A stretch of DNA of 64,000 nt from Lumbricus terrestris (Eukaryota > Annelida > Clitellata > Crassiclitellata > Lumbricidae). The stretch lies in assembly GCA_949752735.1 (NCBI GenBank), contig OX457042.1, positions 60,395,725 through 60,459,724 on the forward strand. The letters are read 5' to 3'. Under the pieces are notes generated by a model. It saw only the letters and a list, made by a program, of their open reading frames with translations. It made no database searches and had not been told where the DNA came from. The first letter of the stretch is position 1; the number at the start of each line of letters is the position of its first letter. Shown here piece by piece: positions 11,056 to 22,654 of the stretch. The translations under genes and the position numbers were made by a program.

Positions 11056-12187
11056 TCAGGGGTTCTCAACCTTTTTTGGCGCACGACACACCAAAACTTA
11101 CAACCAAATTCCGCTACACACCATGCAATCGTCATGTGAATAGGCCCTATCGTTAACAAAATTAATTAGGCCTAAGACAGCTTGGCCTATATATTTGAAA
11201 TTGTTAACAAAATGAATAATTTTTTTGAAATGTTGACACTGAATGCTTTCTGGTTTCTAATTATTCTAACATTCCAAATTCTACTAATCCAATTTTACGA
11301 TTCTACGTCGTTTTAATTGCGTTAATTGTTTGACCTAACAGAAATTTGATTTTTCCTCCTGGATTTTCTTTGGATTATAGTAAGATTAGGATCCAAAGGT
11401 TTTAATTGTGAGTAGTTGAGTACACGCCTATAACTGCGTAGCAACCCAAACATTATGAGCCTGAAGACTTTAAGCTATTGGGTCCTAACCCGTTAGCGAG
11501 GCTTACAAAAAAATAGCCTAATAGAAGTTACATAAAACTGTTTTAGGTAAGAAGGGCATGAAATATTATAAATCAACTATCCATAGCACAAGCCACTCTA
11601 ATAGCTCAAGGCACAGCAAGAAAACATGGGATAAAGATAGCTAACTCACTATACCAAAACTAAACTTCCTTCAAAACGTCGACTAATTAGAACGGAAAAC
11701 TGGAAAACGTACGTTGGCCTACAGGTAATTTTTTATTTAAAATCTTGAGCCATTGGGACTTATGGTTCCTGGACTTTGTCCACATTTTATATGGTATATT
11801 GCCACTCTCTGAATACGCAAACAGCTAAGATACGGTAGCACATACAACCATTCCGCGTCATCAATTTTAGAATAGCAAAATTTATGTTTCTTTATGACAA
11901 TTTTTTCCACTATTTTCGAAGGTTACAGCATTGGGTAAAATTTTAATCGATGCGGTCGCCAACGTCTTATAGCCTTACTAGCTGTAGTCTATGTCATGTA
12001 GGCCTACATAGGGTATGGTTCTAAGGAAGTTGTATCAAAAATAAAATAAGTCAGAAATTATGTAACATTCTTTATCACTCGTAAAAGTAAAAAGTAAAAC
12101 AAACGCAGGGATTGGGGGGCAGCTGGGGTGGCAGCCCTTTCATTTGGGAGGCTGCCTCCCCTGCCCCACCCCATAGTTACGCCACTG
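11056..12187. mobile_element. Composite insertion inside the transposase
   Basis: The left edge caggggttctcaacctttt is a terminus typical of hAT elements. The right edge, in reverse complement, is cagtggcgtaactatgggg, typical of another hAT family. The two ends do not match and no target duplication is visible, so two elements with a deletion between them is likely. The interior is AT-rich and without genes. Confidence 0.5.
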
Positions 12188-12468
12188 GTTCAATCTCCAA
12201 AATATTCAGGATCCTCGGATTGGGTGACTCTTTTCTTGAACGAGATCCGCAACAGTGGGAGTCAGAGCAGTCATACAATGAGGCAAAAGACATCATATCT
12301 GCCCTAAGAGTGGCGAATGATTTGGCAGAGAAAGAAGTGGCTCTTATGCAGACCTTCAATGAAGCGCTGGTCAGAAATAATAAAGAGAAACAATTTGTTC
12401 TGCAAATGGTTGAGTACCATCGAGATAAATTCCCTATAGCTCTAAAGGGAATAAATTATGACGAATAA
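12188..12468 (+). pseudogene. Transposase-like protein, C-terminal fragment
   Basis: The frame gives SISKIFRILGLGDSFLERD, EQSYNEAKDIISALRVANDL, AEKEVALMQTFNEALVRNN and FVLQMVEYHRDKFPIALKG, then a stop at 12466-12468. This is the usual end of the family seen at 8986-10540. 12469-12714 is the element's 3' untranslated part and right terminus. Confidence 0.65.
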
Positions 12469-12714
12469 CTGACAGTATTTCCTTTGATTATGACAATATA
12501 TCTAATGTTCAAGTGTCTAAAATTGTTTGGTTCTCTGAAAATAACAATGAATCACATTGATGACAAAGTCACAAATCTTAAAGGGCTTTGAGCAAGTCCT
12601 AAATTTATTTCGATTTTCACATAATTTGGGAGATAATAATTACTATCAAGATGAAACAGAAAACCAACCTGGTCGATGTTTTATTCGAGACTTTAATTTT
12701 TAGACACACCCTAA

Positions 12715-12752
12715 TGTATGTATGTATGTATGTATGTATGTATGTATGTATG

Positions 12753-12786
<34 letters not shown>

Positions 12787-12900
12787 TGTATGTATGTATG
12801 TATGTATGTATGTATGTATGTATGTATGTATGTATGTATGTATGTATGTATGTATGTATGTATGTATGCATGTATTGTATACGTAACGTATGTATGTATG
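12715..12900. repeat. (TATG)n array, right part of the split host repeat
   Basis: Nearly pure TATG, then catgtattgtatacgtaacg and ctgacacgccacatg (to about 12920). These match the reverse complement of 16508-16560. Confidence 0.95.
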
Positions 12901-13097
12901 TTCTGACACGCCACATGTGACGGTGGCGTCTGACCAGGCGGTTCACGGCAGTTGAAACATCTGTTGCGCATAACTTGGGACCTCACAGACGCGGACGTAC
13001 ATGTAGAGAGACAGACAATCAGACTGACACGGACCTCCGGACCTTTACTTTTTCTGCCCGTTGTCTTAAGACTTTTCTTTTTCCAGGAGTTCTTCGC

Positions 13098-13424
13098 ACT
13101 GGGAGCGCCTCTGATTAGGTTGTACTGTGAGAGGCGCTTTATAAATCCCAAAATTGAATAGAATAGAATAGCATCCCATAGAGCTTTACGCTCTTTGGCC
13201 AATGGGGAGCTGCTGGTTAATCGAACCCGCTTTTCTACCAGACAGCATCGAGCCTTCTCTGTTGTTGACCCGTCCACATGGAATGGACTCCTGCTTGCAG
13301 CACGCTTACTAGCAACCTCGGACAAATTTGCCTGCCTTCTACCACTTGCTCAATACCCATCTTTTTAGCCGCGTCTGGGTTGGGAACGCCTCTGAGTTGG
13401 CTTCTTGAAGAGGCGCTGATTTTG
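13098..13424 (+). mobile_element. LINE 3' fragment
   Basis: A SINE/LINE tail (gcgctttataaatccc plus a few gaata units) comes first. Coding scraps ANGELLVNRTRFSTRQHRAF, SVVDPSTWNGLLLAARLLAT and SDKFACLLPLAQ follow. RAFSVV.P.TWN is the conserved end of CR1/L2-like reverse transcriptase ORFs. It is short, frameshifted and inactive. Confidence 0.7.
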
Positions 13425-13970
13425 GTGATGGTATACACTGGCTCTGAAAGGGGTTTGAAATACCTGGAATGAACAATATACATGTAGAATGGATTGCAGG
13501 TTTAAAGCACTGCAGTGCTGGCAGAACTATAGCCTACAGCAAATGCACAGCACACTAGTTCGTGTGCTAGCTTCCTTTTATAAGCACTCGTATGCAGGGG
13601 CTTCTATCCCCCCCCTAAGCAGCCTGGCTCAATCCATCTTCTTCCCCCTCTTCCTGGGTCGACCTTCCCCCTCTGCAATATGTTATCTAGTCCATTCCTC
13701 TGGTGAATGAAGGTTTCTGAGATGGGGAGGGTTTGGGGAGGGATGCTCTCCTCCCCGTACGAATTTTTTCCAATTTCCGCATTTTAAGCTGTCATTTTTA
13801 CAAGTACTACATTTCAGTGGAAGGTTTGCTGAAAAGAGAAGTCTAGGACTTAATAAATAGACCTATATTTTACAATAATATTTTTTGGATTTTCCACATT
13901 GTAGGCCTAGAGGCTAGACCTAATGGTACTATAGCTGTTTACGATGTCATCTTACGCAATATATAATGTA
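13425..13970 (+). repeat. Two dispersed blocks, A (13425-13600) and B (13702-13970)
   Basis: Block A (ggctctgaaaggggtt, then gcactgcagtgctggcagaa) recurs at 21042-21210. Block B (ggtgaatgaaggtttctgag, then ggacttaataaatagacc) recurs at 17382-17650. Both copies are in the same orientation but in swapped order. No coding potential. Confidence 0.8.
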
Positions 13971-14012
13971 TGTGTGTGTGTGCGCGTGTGAGTGTGTGTG
14001 TGTGTGTGTGTG
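13968..14012. repeat. (TG)n microsatellite
   Basis: Alternating TG with cgcg and gag interruptions. Confidence 0.9.
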
Positions 14013-15420
14013 TTCACCCGTGCACCAGCCAACCGGAAAATAAAACTTAGCGGTGGCATGATAGTAAAACAGTAACAACAGACTAACAAAAGGGGCCTTG
14101 TAGTGGCGATAACAGCAGTAAAAATACAAAATACCACCAGCAGTAGAATCATATCAATGTGCTTTTATTAACGTTGGAAATGACTCAGCAATAAATTGGC
14201 CTACTTTCATCGCTATGGTTAAATACGTTTTAAATGTTCTGCCCTTTTATTGAAATATGGTTATTACAATCGAACAATCATCATCGTCATCGCGTCAACA
14301 GAATCATAATCAACAGTAGCATCATCATCATGAAATCACCACAACCATTAAATTTAGGGCGCCTATATTTGTAGACAAGTAGCACTTCTGAGTTAGTTAG
14401 GTATACAGCACAAAATATATACATGTACATATATTTATGCCAACGAACTAACATGCATACAACGCAGCGTTTTATTCAAAAGAACATTGTACAAAAAAGC
14501 AGACAAAAACGACGAAAACGGAAAGTGAAAATAATGTGACTTTGTTCCATCCTAAACTGGAATTTAAACTTTAAAACCTTGTTTATGCTATCTTACTCGA
14601 ATCGGCAAATAACGCAACTTTATTAGTAGGCCTAATTTAGGCCTATTAATAAGGCCCTAAACTGAATGTAAGTGGCATCAATCTACATTATTCAATTTTG
14701 TTCTTATAACTTTGGTTTAATAAGAAATTGAGAAGAATTATATAATTTTCAATTTCAATTGTAAACATAAGTCCGCACAAGATCATGCTGATCAACATAA
14801 CCCAATGCAAATCCAATGAAAAGTGAAGACTATAAATTTATAATAAGTAGTATATTGTACTTAAAATTGCTACTTTTATGGGCCTAAAAGTTTATATCAA
14901 AATAACTCTTAGAGGTTTCATTTCTTGTATGGACCTACTACATGTATTTCTTAAATGACAATGTTAATCAATTAAATAATGACATTAGCTTGCTGAACCC
15001 TTGAGCTTACGATGAAAGCGTAAGGAATACCACACCAAAGTAAAATTAAAGAAAGTAAAGAAATAAAATTTCAAAAAAGTATTAAAACGACCGGAAAAAA
15101 CAAAAACCGACCTTTTATAAAAGAAGTAGGCTAACAAGCGAAAATACAGGCATGTTAGCAATTGTCACAGAATGAACTAATACATGTAAACTTAATAACT
15201 CAAGCCTATATCGAGCCATTCATGTTTTCTTAGACTCGTCTCCCCAACGCCTCTATTGGGGGGACCTTGCCCCTGTCCCCCCCTAGGTCTCCGCCCGTGG
15301 TTTCACGTGCTATCTGTGTGAGACGCCAACACTGTCGAGTTAAGATGTTGGCCTACAGGCAGGATTAAAACACTCTTGATTCAGCCTTAATGCTTAAGCT
15401 ACGTTCTTAATATGCCAGTC
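14013..15420. other. AT-rich non-coding stretch
   Basis: I see no gene and no complete element. There is a short remnant of a hAT-like end (aggtctccgcccgtgg) near 15285-15302. Confidence 0.6.
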
Positions 15421-15639
15421 TATATTGAAATGGCTATTAGCAGTAGTCGGTTGCAAAAGTCCCAAGCCTCTCGTCGAAAGTTGGAGGGGACCATTCGTCG
15501 AAAGTTGGGGAAGGGACCATTCGCCGAAATTTGGGGGGACCGTCCCAAGCCTCCAAAAAGTTGGGGGGGGACGCGTCCCGTGGGTCCCATAGGGTGGTTG
15601 CGCCTATGCTTGCGCCTGAACTGCTTGGAAAGAAAGCGT

Positions 15640-16130
15640 TGGCACCGGACTGTACACTCGTCCGTAAAGATGACGTCATCGAAAGTGTCGCCCCGAGACA
15701 GAATTTCTTTGCAAAACACGAGGCGCTTCTCCTTGTTCACAACACGCACCATTTGTGCGTACTTCGTGTTTGCAAAGGTCCATCCCAGTTTCTTCCTTTC
15801 TTTCCGCACGACGCTTTCGCTTACGGTGATGTTGAGTTCACTGAACAATCGACGCTGAAGCTCCACGGAACTAATTTCTCGATCTTCATCGATTAGATTG
15901 TCCAAAAAGGATAATGCTTCAGAGTCGAGTCGTTTTTTGGCACATCGCTTAGTCTTAATAGGCGTTTTATATCTTGCGATATATTTGCGAACGCCACGAG
16001 AAGTACAGTAACGCGATTCCGGACGGCGTCCGTTTATCTCGGTGGCTATCAAACTGCACTTTTCCCCAGCGAGGTGTAATCGTATAATGAGGCGTCCTTC
16101 ATCCAAAGAAAAGCGTGTTAATCCAGACAT
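15640..16130 (-). pseudogene. Tc1/mariner-like transposase, N-terminal half
   Basis: From the ATG at 16130 (minus) the frame reads MSGLTRFSLDEGRLIIRLHL (helix-turn-helix region), ALSFLDNLIDEDREISSVEL, VRKERKKLGWTFANTKYAQM and FDDVIFTDECTV. The last contains the second catalytic Asp region of the Tc1 DDE domain. Beyond about 15640 the frame runs by chance through G-rich repeat DNA to a stop at 15420, so the third acidic residue region is lost. No intact ends are seen. It would be inactive. Confidence 0.75.
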
Positions 16131-16507
16131 ATTGTGAATGATTTAAGCCTCTGACAACGTGCATCAACGCTTGTACAGAAATGCATAGAAATCCTATGTT
16201 CCTTTGCGTCTCTGGATATAGACCCAAGACAGAACAAATCAAGGCCAGAGAGCACTTAATTACACTTGCTATTTCAATTAGTGAGGTACATTAATATCTC
16301 TTACGGAGGGGTGGATTCGGTCTGCCTCCGAAAATTTGCACATTCTCTTAATACATGTACATTGCACTGGTTTGTGTGCATGGTCATGTGTACATGTGCA
16401 ATTGCGCAAGTTCATACATGTGTGCACCAGTCCTGCATGCCCCACACGCCAACGGTTGTTTATCCAGGCAGATGCTAAATGATAAGTTTAAATCCTTAAC
16501 AACTCGT

Positions 16508-16742
16508 CCCATGTGGCGTGTCAGCACATACATACATTACATACAATACATGCATACATACATACATACATACATAGATACATACATACATACGAACATA
16601 CATACATACAAACATACATACACACACATACACATACATACATACATACATACATACATACATACATACATACATACATACATACATACATACATACATA
16701 CATACATACATACATACATACATACATACATACATACATACA

Positions 16743-16778
<36 letters not shown>

Positions 16779-16818
16779 TACATACATACATACATACATA
16801 CATACATACATACATACA

Positions 16819-16852
<34 letters not shown>

Positions 16853-17382
16853 CATACATACATGCCTTCGAATCAGTCATCATCGTCTTCCCCACTCCAG
16901 TGTGTTAGGGGTATCGTGGTAATCGCCCCATGACGCTTGGCGTCTGGAACTCATTCGTGATTGGTAATTAATGCTTTCAAGCGGTTTCCACGTTTGGGTC
17001 TTATCTCTGTGGGTTAATTTCACTTCTCCCGCTTATTGCCTCATTACCCTTCCATCTGTTTTCAAATTTGTTTCCTCAACTCTCGTAGGCCTACCTGCCT
17101 CCCATGACTCTATTTGTAACCATACCAGGGTGAGAATTGTCACCTCTGTATAGGGCTCTCCGTCGTTTTAACTCACACTTGCTGTGTGCATTGCACCGTT
17201 TTAAATTTGAAAACAGATGGAATAAAACAGATTTCTTATATAAATATATTATATATATATATAAGATTTATTCCACAGACGCGTTTCCGCCACATGGCTT
17301 CTTCTGAATGAATGTTTATGTTACAAACAGATAATAAGTTCATTAGGCGTGGGGTGGGATCCCGATGGTCATGACTATGTAC
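16508..17382 (-). repeat. Right copy of the dispersed repeat with uninterrupted (ATAC)n
   Basis: Inverted relative to 8045-8505 plus 12715-12920. The (ATAC)n core (about 16523-16863) joins the two flanks directly, so it is the empty-site counterpart of the 8506-12714 insertion. It carries about 110 extra bases near 17020-17130 absent from the left copy. Confidence 0.85.
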
Positions 17383-17650
17383 TGGTGAATGAAGGTTTCT
17401 GAGATGGGGAGGATTCGGGAAGGGATGCTCTCCTCCCCGTAAGAATTTTTTCAATTTCCGCATTGCAATTTCCGCATTTTAAACTGTCATTTTTACAAGT
17501 ACTATATTTCAGTGGAGGGATTGCTGAAAAGAGAAGTCTAGGACTTAATAAATAGACCTACATGTATATTTTACAATAATATTTGTTGGAGTTTCCACAT
17601 TGTAGGCCTAGACCTAATGGTACTATAACTGTTTACGATGTCATGTCATC
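17382..17650 (+). repeat. Second copy of block B
   Basis: Closely matches 13702-13970, including gggatgctctcctccccgta and gaaaagagaagtctaggact. Confidence 0.85.
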
Positions 17651-17689
17651 CTAACAAAATTACTCTAACACTTCAGTGCTGATAAAAGA

Positions 17690-18080
17690 GTGGTTTAAAA
17701 TTTGGAATAGGCCTACTTATAATGGGGTCGACTTATTGGGGTCGACTCCCAGGTCTAGGCCCTCCCCACGCCCCACGAGGTCCGTACAGGGGTCTAAGAA
17801 CACAGTACGACTAAAAACACAAGGGTCATCAGTTGTTTTTGCGGGAAAATGGTATTTTTTAATTGGGAATTCGATAAATGACGGGGAAAAGTCATCAGAT
17901 TTTTGTTCGGTGACCAAGACGAAATTTTTTCCCTGTCCAAGACCGAAAATTTTGCCCCCTTCGAAAATTTCTGTATCCGCCCCTGTAAAAGGGACGGATA
18001 CTACACTAAGTGCACTGACGACTGGAGCAGGTTGTAGATTTCTACACTGAAATCTATGCTCAGCATTAAATTTAAATGAG
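17690..18080. other. hAT-MITE-like remnant
   Basis: Contains cgaaaatttctgtatccgcc followed by ccctgtaaaagg and repeated ttttgcggg-like motifs, reminiscent of the hAT MITEs in this window. No clean ends or target duplication were found. Confidence 0.3.
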
Positions 18081-18106
18081 CATATAAGACATGTATAGCC
18101 TACATA

Positions 18107-18135
18107 GGTGTGTGTGTATTTGTGCCTGTGTGTGT

Positions 18136-18177
<42 letters not shown>

Positions 18178-18190
18178 GTGGGTGTGTGGG
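18107..18190. repeat. (TG)n microsatellite
   Basis: TG dinucleotides grading into ggtggg units. Confidence 0.9.
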
Positions 18191-18324
18191 AGCAGGGGTG
18201 CGAAAAGGTGTGTGCATGTTTGCGTGCTCATGTTACTTGTCTTGTGTATGTGCATGTACGTGTTTGTGTAGGCTCTGTAATTGTGAGTGTATGTTTTCCT
18301 AACTGTGTGCGTATGTTGTTGACC

Positions 18325-21040
18325 GGGACACGGAGAAGGACACGGAGAAGGACACAGACACGGAGAAGGACACGGACGCGGACACGGACACGGACATAAA
18401 GAAGGACGCAGAAACGGAGAAGGACACGGACGCGGACACGGACAAGGACACGGAGAAGAACACGGACGCGGATACGGACACGGACACGGACATAAAGAAG
18501 GACGCGGAAACGGAGAAGGACACGGACGCGGACACGGACAAGGACACGGAGAAGAACACGAACGCGGACACGGACACGGACACGGACATAAAGAAGGACG
18601 CGGAAACGGAGAAGGACACGGACGCGGACACGGAGAAGGACACGGACGCGGAAACGGAGAAGGACACGGACACGGACGAAGAAAGAGACGGAGAAGCACA
18701 CGGACGAAGAAAGAGACGGAGAAGCACACGGACACCGAGAAGGACACAAACACGGAGAAGGACACGGACACGGAAATGGAGAACTACACGGACACAGACA
18801 AGGACACGGAGAAGAACACGGACGCGGAAACGGAGAAGGACACGGACACGGACGAAGAAAGAGACGGAGAAGGACACGGACGAAGAAAGAGACGGAGAAG
18901 CACACGGACACCGAGAAGGACACAAACACGGAGAAGGACACGGACACGGAAATGGAGAACTACACGGACACAGACAAGGACACGGAGAAGAACACGGACG
19001 CGGAAACGGAGAAGGACACGGACACGGACGAAGAAAGAGACGGAGAAGGACACGGACACGGAGAAGGACACAAACACGGAGAAGGACACGGACACGGACA
19101 TGGAGAACTACACGGACACAGAGAAGGACACGGACGCGGACACAGACAAGGACACGGAGAAGAACACGGACGCGGAAACGGAGAAGGACACGGACACGGA
19201 CGAAGAAAGAGACGGAGAAGGACACGTACACGGAGAAGGACACAGACACGGAGAAGGACACGGACACGGACATGGAGAACTACACGGACACAGAGAAGGA
19301 CACAGACGCGGACACGGACAAGGACACGGAGAAGAACACGAACGCGGACACGGACACGGACACGGACATAAAGAAGGACGCGGAAACAGAGAAGGACACG
19401 GACGCGGACGAAGAAAGAGATGGAGAAGCACACGGACACCGAGAAGGACACAAACACGGAGAAGGACACGGACACGGAAATGGAGAACTACACGGACACA
19501 GACAAGGACACGGAGAAGAACACGGACGCGGAAACGGAGAAGGACACGGACACGGACGAAGAAAGAGACGGAGAAGGACACGGACACGGAGAAGGACACA
19601 AACACGGAGAAGGACACGGACACGGACATGGAGAACTGCACGGACACAGAGAAGGACACGGACGCGGACACAGACAAGGACACGGAGAAGAACAGGGACG
19701 CGGAAACGGAGAAGGACACGGACACGGACGAAGAAAGAGACGGAGAAGCACACGGACACCGAGAAGGACACAAACACGGAGAAGGACACGGACACGGAAA
19801 TGGAGAACTACACGGACACAGACAAGGACACGGAGAAGAACACGGACGCGGAAACGGAGAAGGACACGGACACGGACGAAGAAAGAGACGGAGAAGGACA
19901 CGGACACGGAGAAGGACACAAACACGGAGAAGGACACGGACACGGACATGGAGAACTACACGGACACAGAGAAGGACACGGACGCGGACACAGACAAGGA
20001 CACGGAGAAGAACACGGACGCGGAAACGGAGAAGGACACGGACACGGACGAAGAAAGAGACGGAGAAGGACACGTACACGGAGAAGGACACAGACACGGA
20101 GAAGGACACGGACACGGACATGGAGAACTACACGGACACAGAGAAGGACACGGACACGGACAAGGACACGGAGAAGAACACGGACGCGGAAACGGAGAAG
20201 GACACGGACACGGACGAAGAAAGAGACGGAGAAGGACACGTACACGGACATGGAGAAGAACACGGACGCGGACACGGACACGGACTAGGACACGGAGAAT
20301 GACACGCACACGGACACGGAGACGGAGAAGGACACGGACGCGAACACGGAGACCGAGAAGGACACGGAGACGGAGACAGAGACGGAGAAGGACACGGACA
20401 CGGAGAAGGACACGGACGCCGAGGACACGGACACGGAGAGGGAGAAGGACACGGAGAAGGACACGGACGCGGACACGGACATGGAGACGGAGAAGGACAC
20501 GGAGAAGGACACGGACGCGGACACGGACATGGATAAGGACACGGACACGGAGACCGAGAAGGACACGGAGACGGAGACAGAGACGGAGAAGGACACGGAC
20601 ACGGAGGGCACGGAGACGTAGACAGAGACGGAGAAGGACACGGACACGGAGACGGAGAAGGACACGGACGCGAACACGGAGACCGAGAAGGACACGGAGA
20701 CGGAGACGGAGAAGGACACGGACACGGAGAAGGACACGGACGCCGAGGACACGGACACGGAGAGGGAGAAGGACACGGAGAAGGACACGGACGCGGACAC
20801 GGACACGAACATGGAGACGGAGAAGGACATGGAGAAGGACACGGACGCGGACACGGACATGGATAAGGACACGGACACGGAGACCGAGAAGGACACAGAG
20901 ACGGAGACAGAGACGGAGAAGGACACGGACACGGAGGGCACGGAGACGTAGACAGAGACGGAGAAGGACACGGAGACGGAGAAGGACACGGACGCGGCCA
21001 CGGAGACGAAGACAGAGACGCATGGAAACGAGGTTCCATC
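18325..21040. repeat. 2.7 kb hexamer-based minisatellite with higher-order units
   Basis: The base motif is ggacac/ggagaa (6 bp, variants acggac, gcggac). Because the unit is a multiple of 3, reading frames stay open for hundreds of codons on both strands (for example DTEKDTDT), which is not evidence of a gene. In 18.77-20.12 kb the marker tggagaac recurs at 18777, 18953, 19101, 19273, 19481, 19629, 19801, 19949 and 20121. Most spacings alternate 148 and 172 bp. From 20.3 kb a second block has about 335-bp units with gagaccgag and gacggagac. Confidence 0.93.
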
Positions 21041-21041
21041 G

Positions 21042-21210
21042 GTGATTTTGGTGATGGTAACTGGCTCTGAAAGGGGTTGGGAATAGCTGGAGTGAACAAT
21101 ATAGAATGGATTGCAGGTTTAAAGAAGCACTGCAGTGCTGGCAGAACTATACAGCAACTGCACAGCACACTAGTTCGTGTGCTATATTCCTTTTAGAAGC
21201 ACTCGTATGC
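21042..21210 (+). repeat. Second copy of block A
   Basis: Matches 13425-13600 (gaatggattgcaggtttaaa, cagcacactagttcgtgtgc). Confidence 0.85.
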
Positions 21211-21555
21211 GTCTGTCACCTTCATTACTAAATTCACGTTTGCATTTCAACTCAACAGTCTGTAAGTAGGCAGTCTGTAATGTGCATTACATTATTAGTT
21301 AACTATAATAACTATAATTATGCAGGTCTCATTGACAGCATATTATCGGCAAGTTAATGGATACACCTTAGCGACTTATTCAGTTCATAAGCTACATGTA
21401 GGCCTACAGTACCGAAGAATCTACACGGAAGTAGGCTACTGATAACCTGCTTCTCTATAAGTGCCATTAAACCCCCCAGATCCTCCGCTGTCATTAGCGA
21501 TCCAGCTAATGATTCGTGGGTGGAGCTTCGACTTCGCTAATGATACGCTAATCAC

Positions 21556-21641
21556 CGCTAAAGGAATAGATTAGCGCGAGAAAGACGCGTCTTTTACTCG
21601 CTAAAGGAATAGATTAGCGCGAGAAAGACGCGTCTTTTACT
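21556..21641. repeat. 43-bp perfect tandem duplication
   Basis: The unit starting cgctaaaggaatagattagc and ending cttttact occurs twice back to back (21556-21598, 21599-21641) without differences. Confidence 0.9.
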
Positions 21642-21719
21642 AAGGATTTTTTAATTTTTTACACGGGATTAGCGGCGGTTTCGAGCAGCACTAAAGGTCC
21701 TATAATGGAAACGGGACTG

Positions 21720-22133
21720 TAGTGGATATGACCTGGGAAAACCACGTACCCTTATGTGGCTAGCGTCAGTTTAAACTGACGGTATGAAAATTCTTATAAT
21801 TTTCAGAATTGAAATTCTTTTTAAAAATAGTCATCATAACTACCTTTAGAATGCCTGTGGCGAAGTTTTGCATAACTTTATTATTAAAATATGAGTTGAC
21901 ATTAATTTTTTTTTCTTTTTTGAACAATGCATATTTAAATATTTCGATTTATCAGGAAAAATATTTTTTCCCTAATTACTCCAGCTCAAAACAACTGAAA
22001 TAAATCCACATAGGTAATCACACGGGTCTTAGAATAGCAACTAAAAATGGTTTAGAACATAAAATGCAATTTAATAACCAAGAAACCGCCACTTTCTGTG
22101 TGTCAGTTTAAACTGACGCTAGCCACATATGGG
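21720..22133 (+). mobile_element. MITE with palindromic termini, copy 1
   Basis: Near both ends lies the 18-bp palindrome cgtcagtttaaactgacg (partly altered on the right) with gctagccacata in inverted orientation. The right end is GGG followed by TTAA, as in piggyBac-like elements. The left similarity with copy 2 starts at tagtggatatgacctggg, so the true left end may lie there or at accc. It is non-coding and over 95% alike by eye to 34063-34475. Confidence 0.7.
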
Positions 22134-22137
22134 TTAA

Positions 22138-22290
22138 ATGGAAATCTTAAATGTATTCGAATTCTTTATACAACTAAGAAAGAAACAGAAGAAAATCCTT
22201 TCGTCAAACAGATTGTTACGATGAAGATGAGCGACAACTGATCGTCGTAGACAATAATTGCAATGCTCTGTTGCTATTTTCACTTTGAAT
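22138..22290 (+). pseudogene. Relic of the NHL beta-propeller exon, C-terminal end
   Basis: Translation gives LKCIRILYTTKKETEENPFV and, after a 1-base shift, CYDEDERQLIVVDNNCNALL then LFSL and a stop. This aligns with the end of the NHL exon at 46240-46379 (LKWNRILLKTNKETEEFRYS, FYDEENKQLIVSQ). Even the post-stop sequence (attgaaattaaattcactt, aacagattct) matches that of the intact units. The relic starts directly after the TTAA of the MITE. It is a diverged fifth copy, 13 kb upstream of the F-box-like exon. Confidence 0.75.
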
Positions 22291-22342
22291 TGAAATTAAA
22301 TTCACTTATCTTCAACAGATTCTCACAAACAAATGATTTTAC

Positions 22343-22550
22343 GGTGGTGTAGTGGGCATGAATTCGTTGCCTTGCAGCCGGAAAGTCGCAGGTTCGAATC
22401 CACCTCAAGCCGCCTTGGAGGGATCTTGAGCAAGTTCTTCACTCGCAATAGCTCGGGCGCTTCGTAGTGAAACTCCGATGCAGTGTCCGCGCCGTAGACG
22501 GAGCACCTCCTTGTGGAGAGATTGAAGGGACGCTACAGAAATGGAGAAAT
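22343..22550 (+). mobile_element. tRNA-derived SINE
   Basis: The head has an A-box-like ggtggtgtagtgggcatg and a B box ggttcgaatcc (22391-22401) spaced as in tRNA genes. The SINE body shared with 6451 and 36207 follows. It is the best-kept copy in the window. The internal RNA polymerase III promoter is implied by the two boxes; it is not a functional tRNA gene, since no acceptor stem pairs. Confidence 0.8.
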
Positions 22551-22654
22551 AACAAAATATAAAATGCATCCGTGTTTCGAGATGACTTTCCAATCCATAC
22601 TGTAAGCTAATTTTGCATAACCTTGACTGGTCGGCTAATTATTATGCAAGATAG

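Larger units (their letters stand above)
8506..12714 (+). mobile_element. 4.2 kb TIR transposon with decayed transposase, inserted in (TATG)n
   Basis: The ends are TTAGGGTGTTTTTAAGG and, in reverse complement at the right, TTAGGGTGTGTCTAAAA. The flanks are (TATG)n in the same register as for the 4014-6122 element. The inverted copy of the host repeat at 16.5-17.4 kb has an uninterrupted (ATAC)n here, which is an empty site. Inside is a transposase gene broken by frameshifts, a nested hAT MITE and an 1.1 kb insertion. The superfamily is not assigned. Confidence 0.8.

Noticed and set aside
11056..12187. A single hAT element
   Set aside because: The two ends belong to different terminus families and no 8-bp duplication is found.
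15420..15640. C-terminal extension of the Tc1-like transposase (GRVPPQLFGGLGRSPQ...)
   Set aside because: Derived from G-rich repeat DNA with gtcgaaagttgggg-like repeats; it does not resemble the DDE C-terminus.
18325..21045. Reading frames of 324-541 codons (DTEKDTDT, CPCPSPCP and similar) on both strands
   Set aside because: They follow from a 6-base repeat that cannot introduce stops; there is no conserved domain, start context or splice signal.
22343..22420. A genuine tRNA gene
   Set aside because: A and B boxes are present, but the acceptor and anticodon stems do not pair and the sequence continues into a SINE body found three times.
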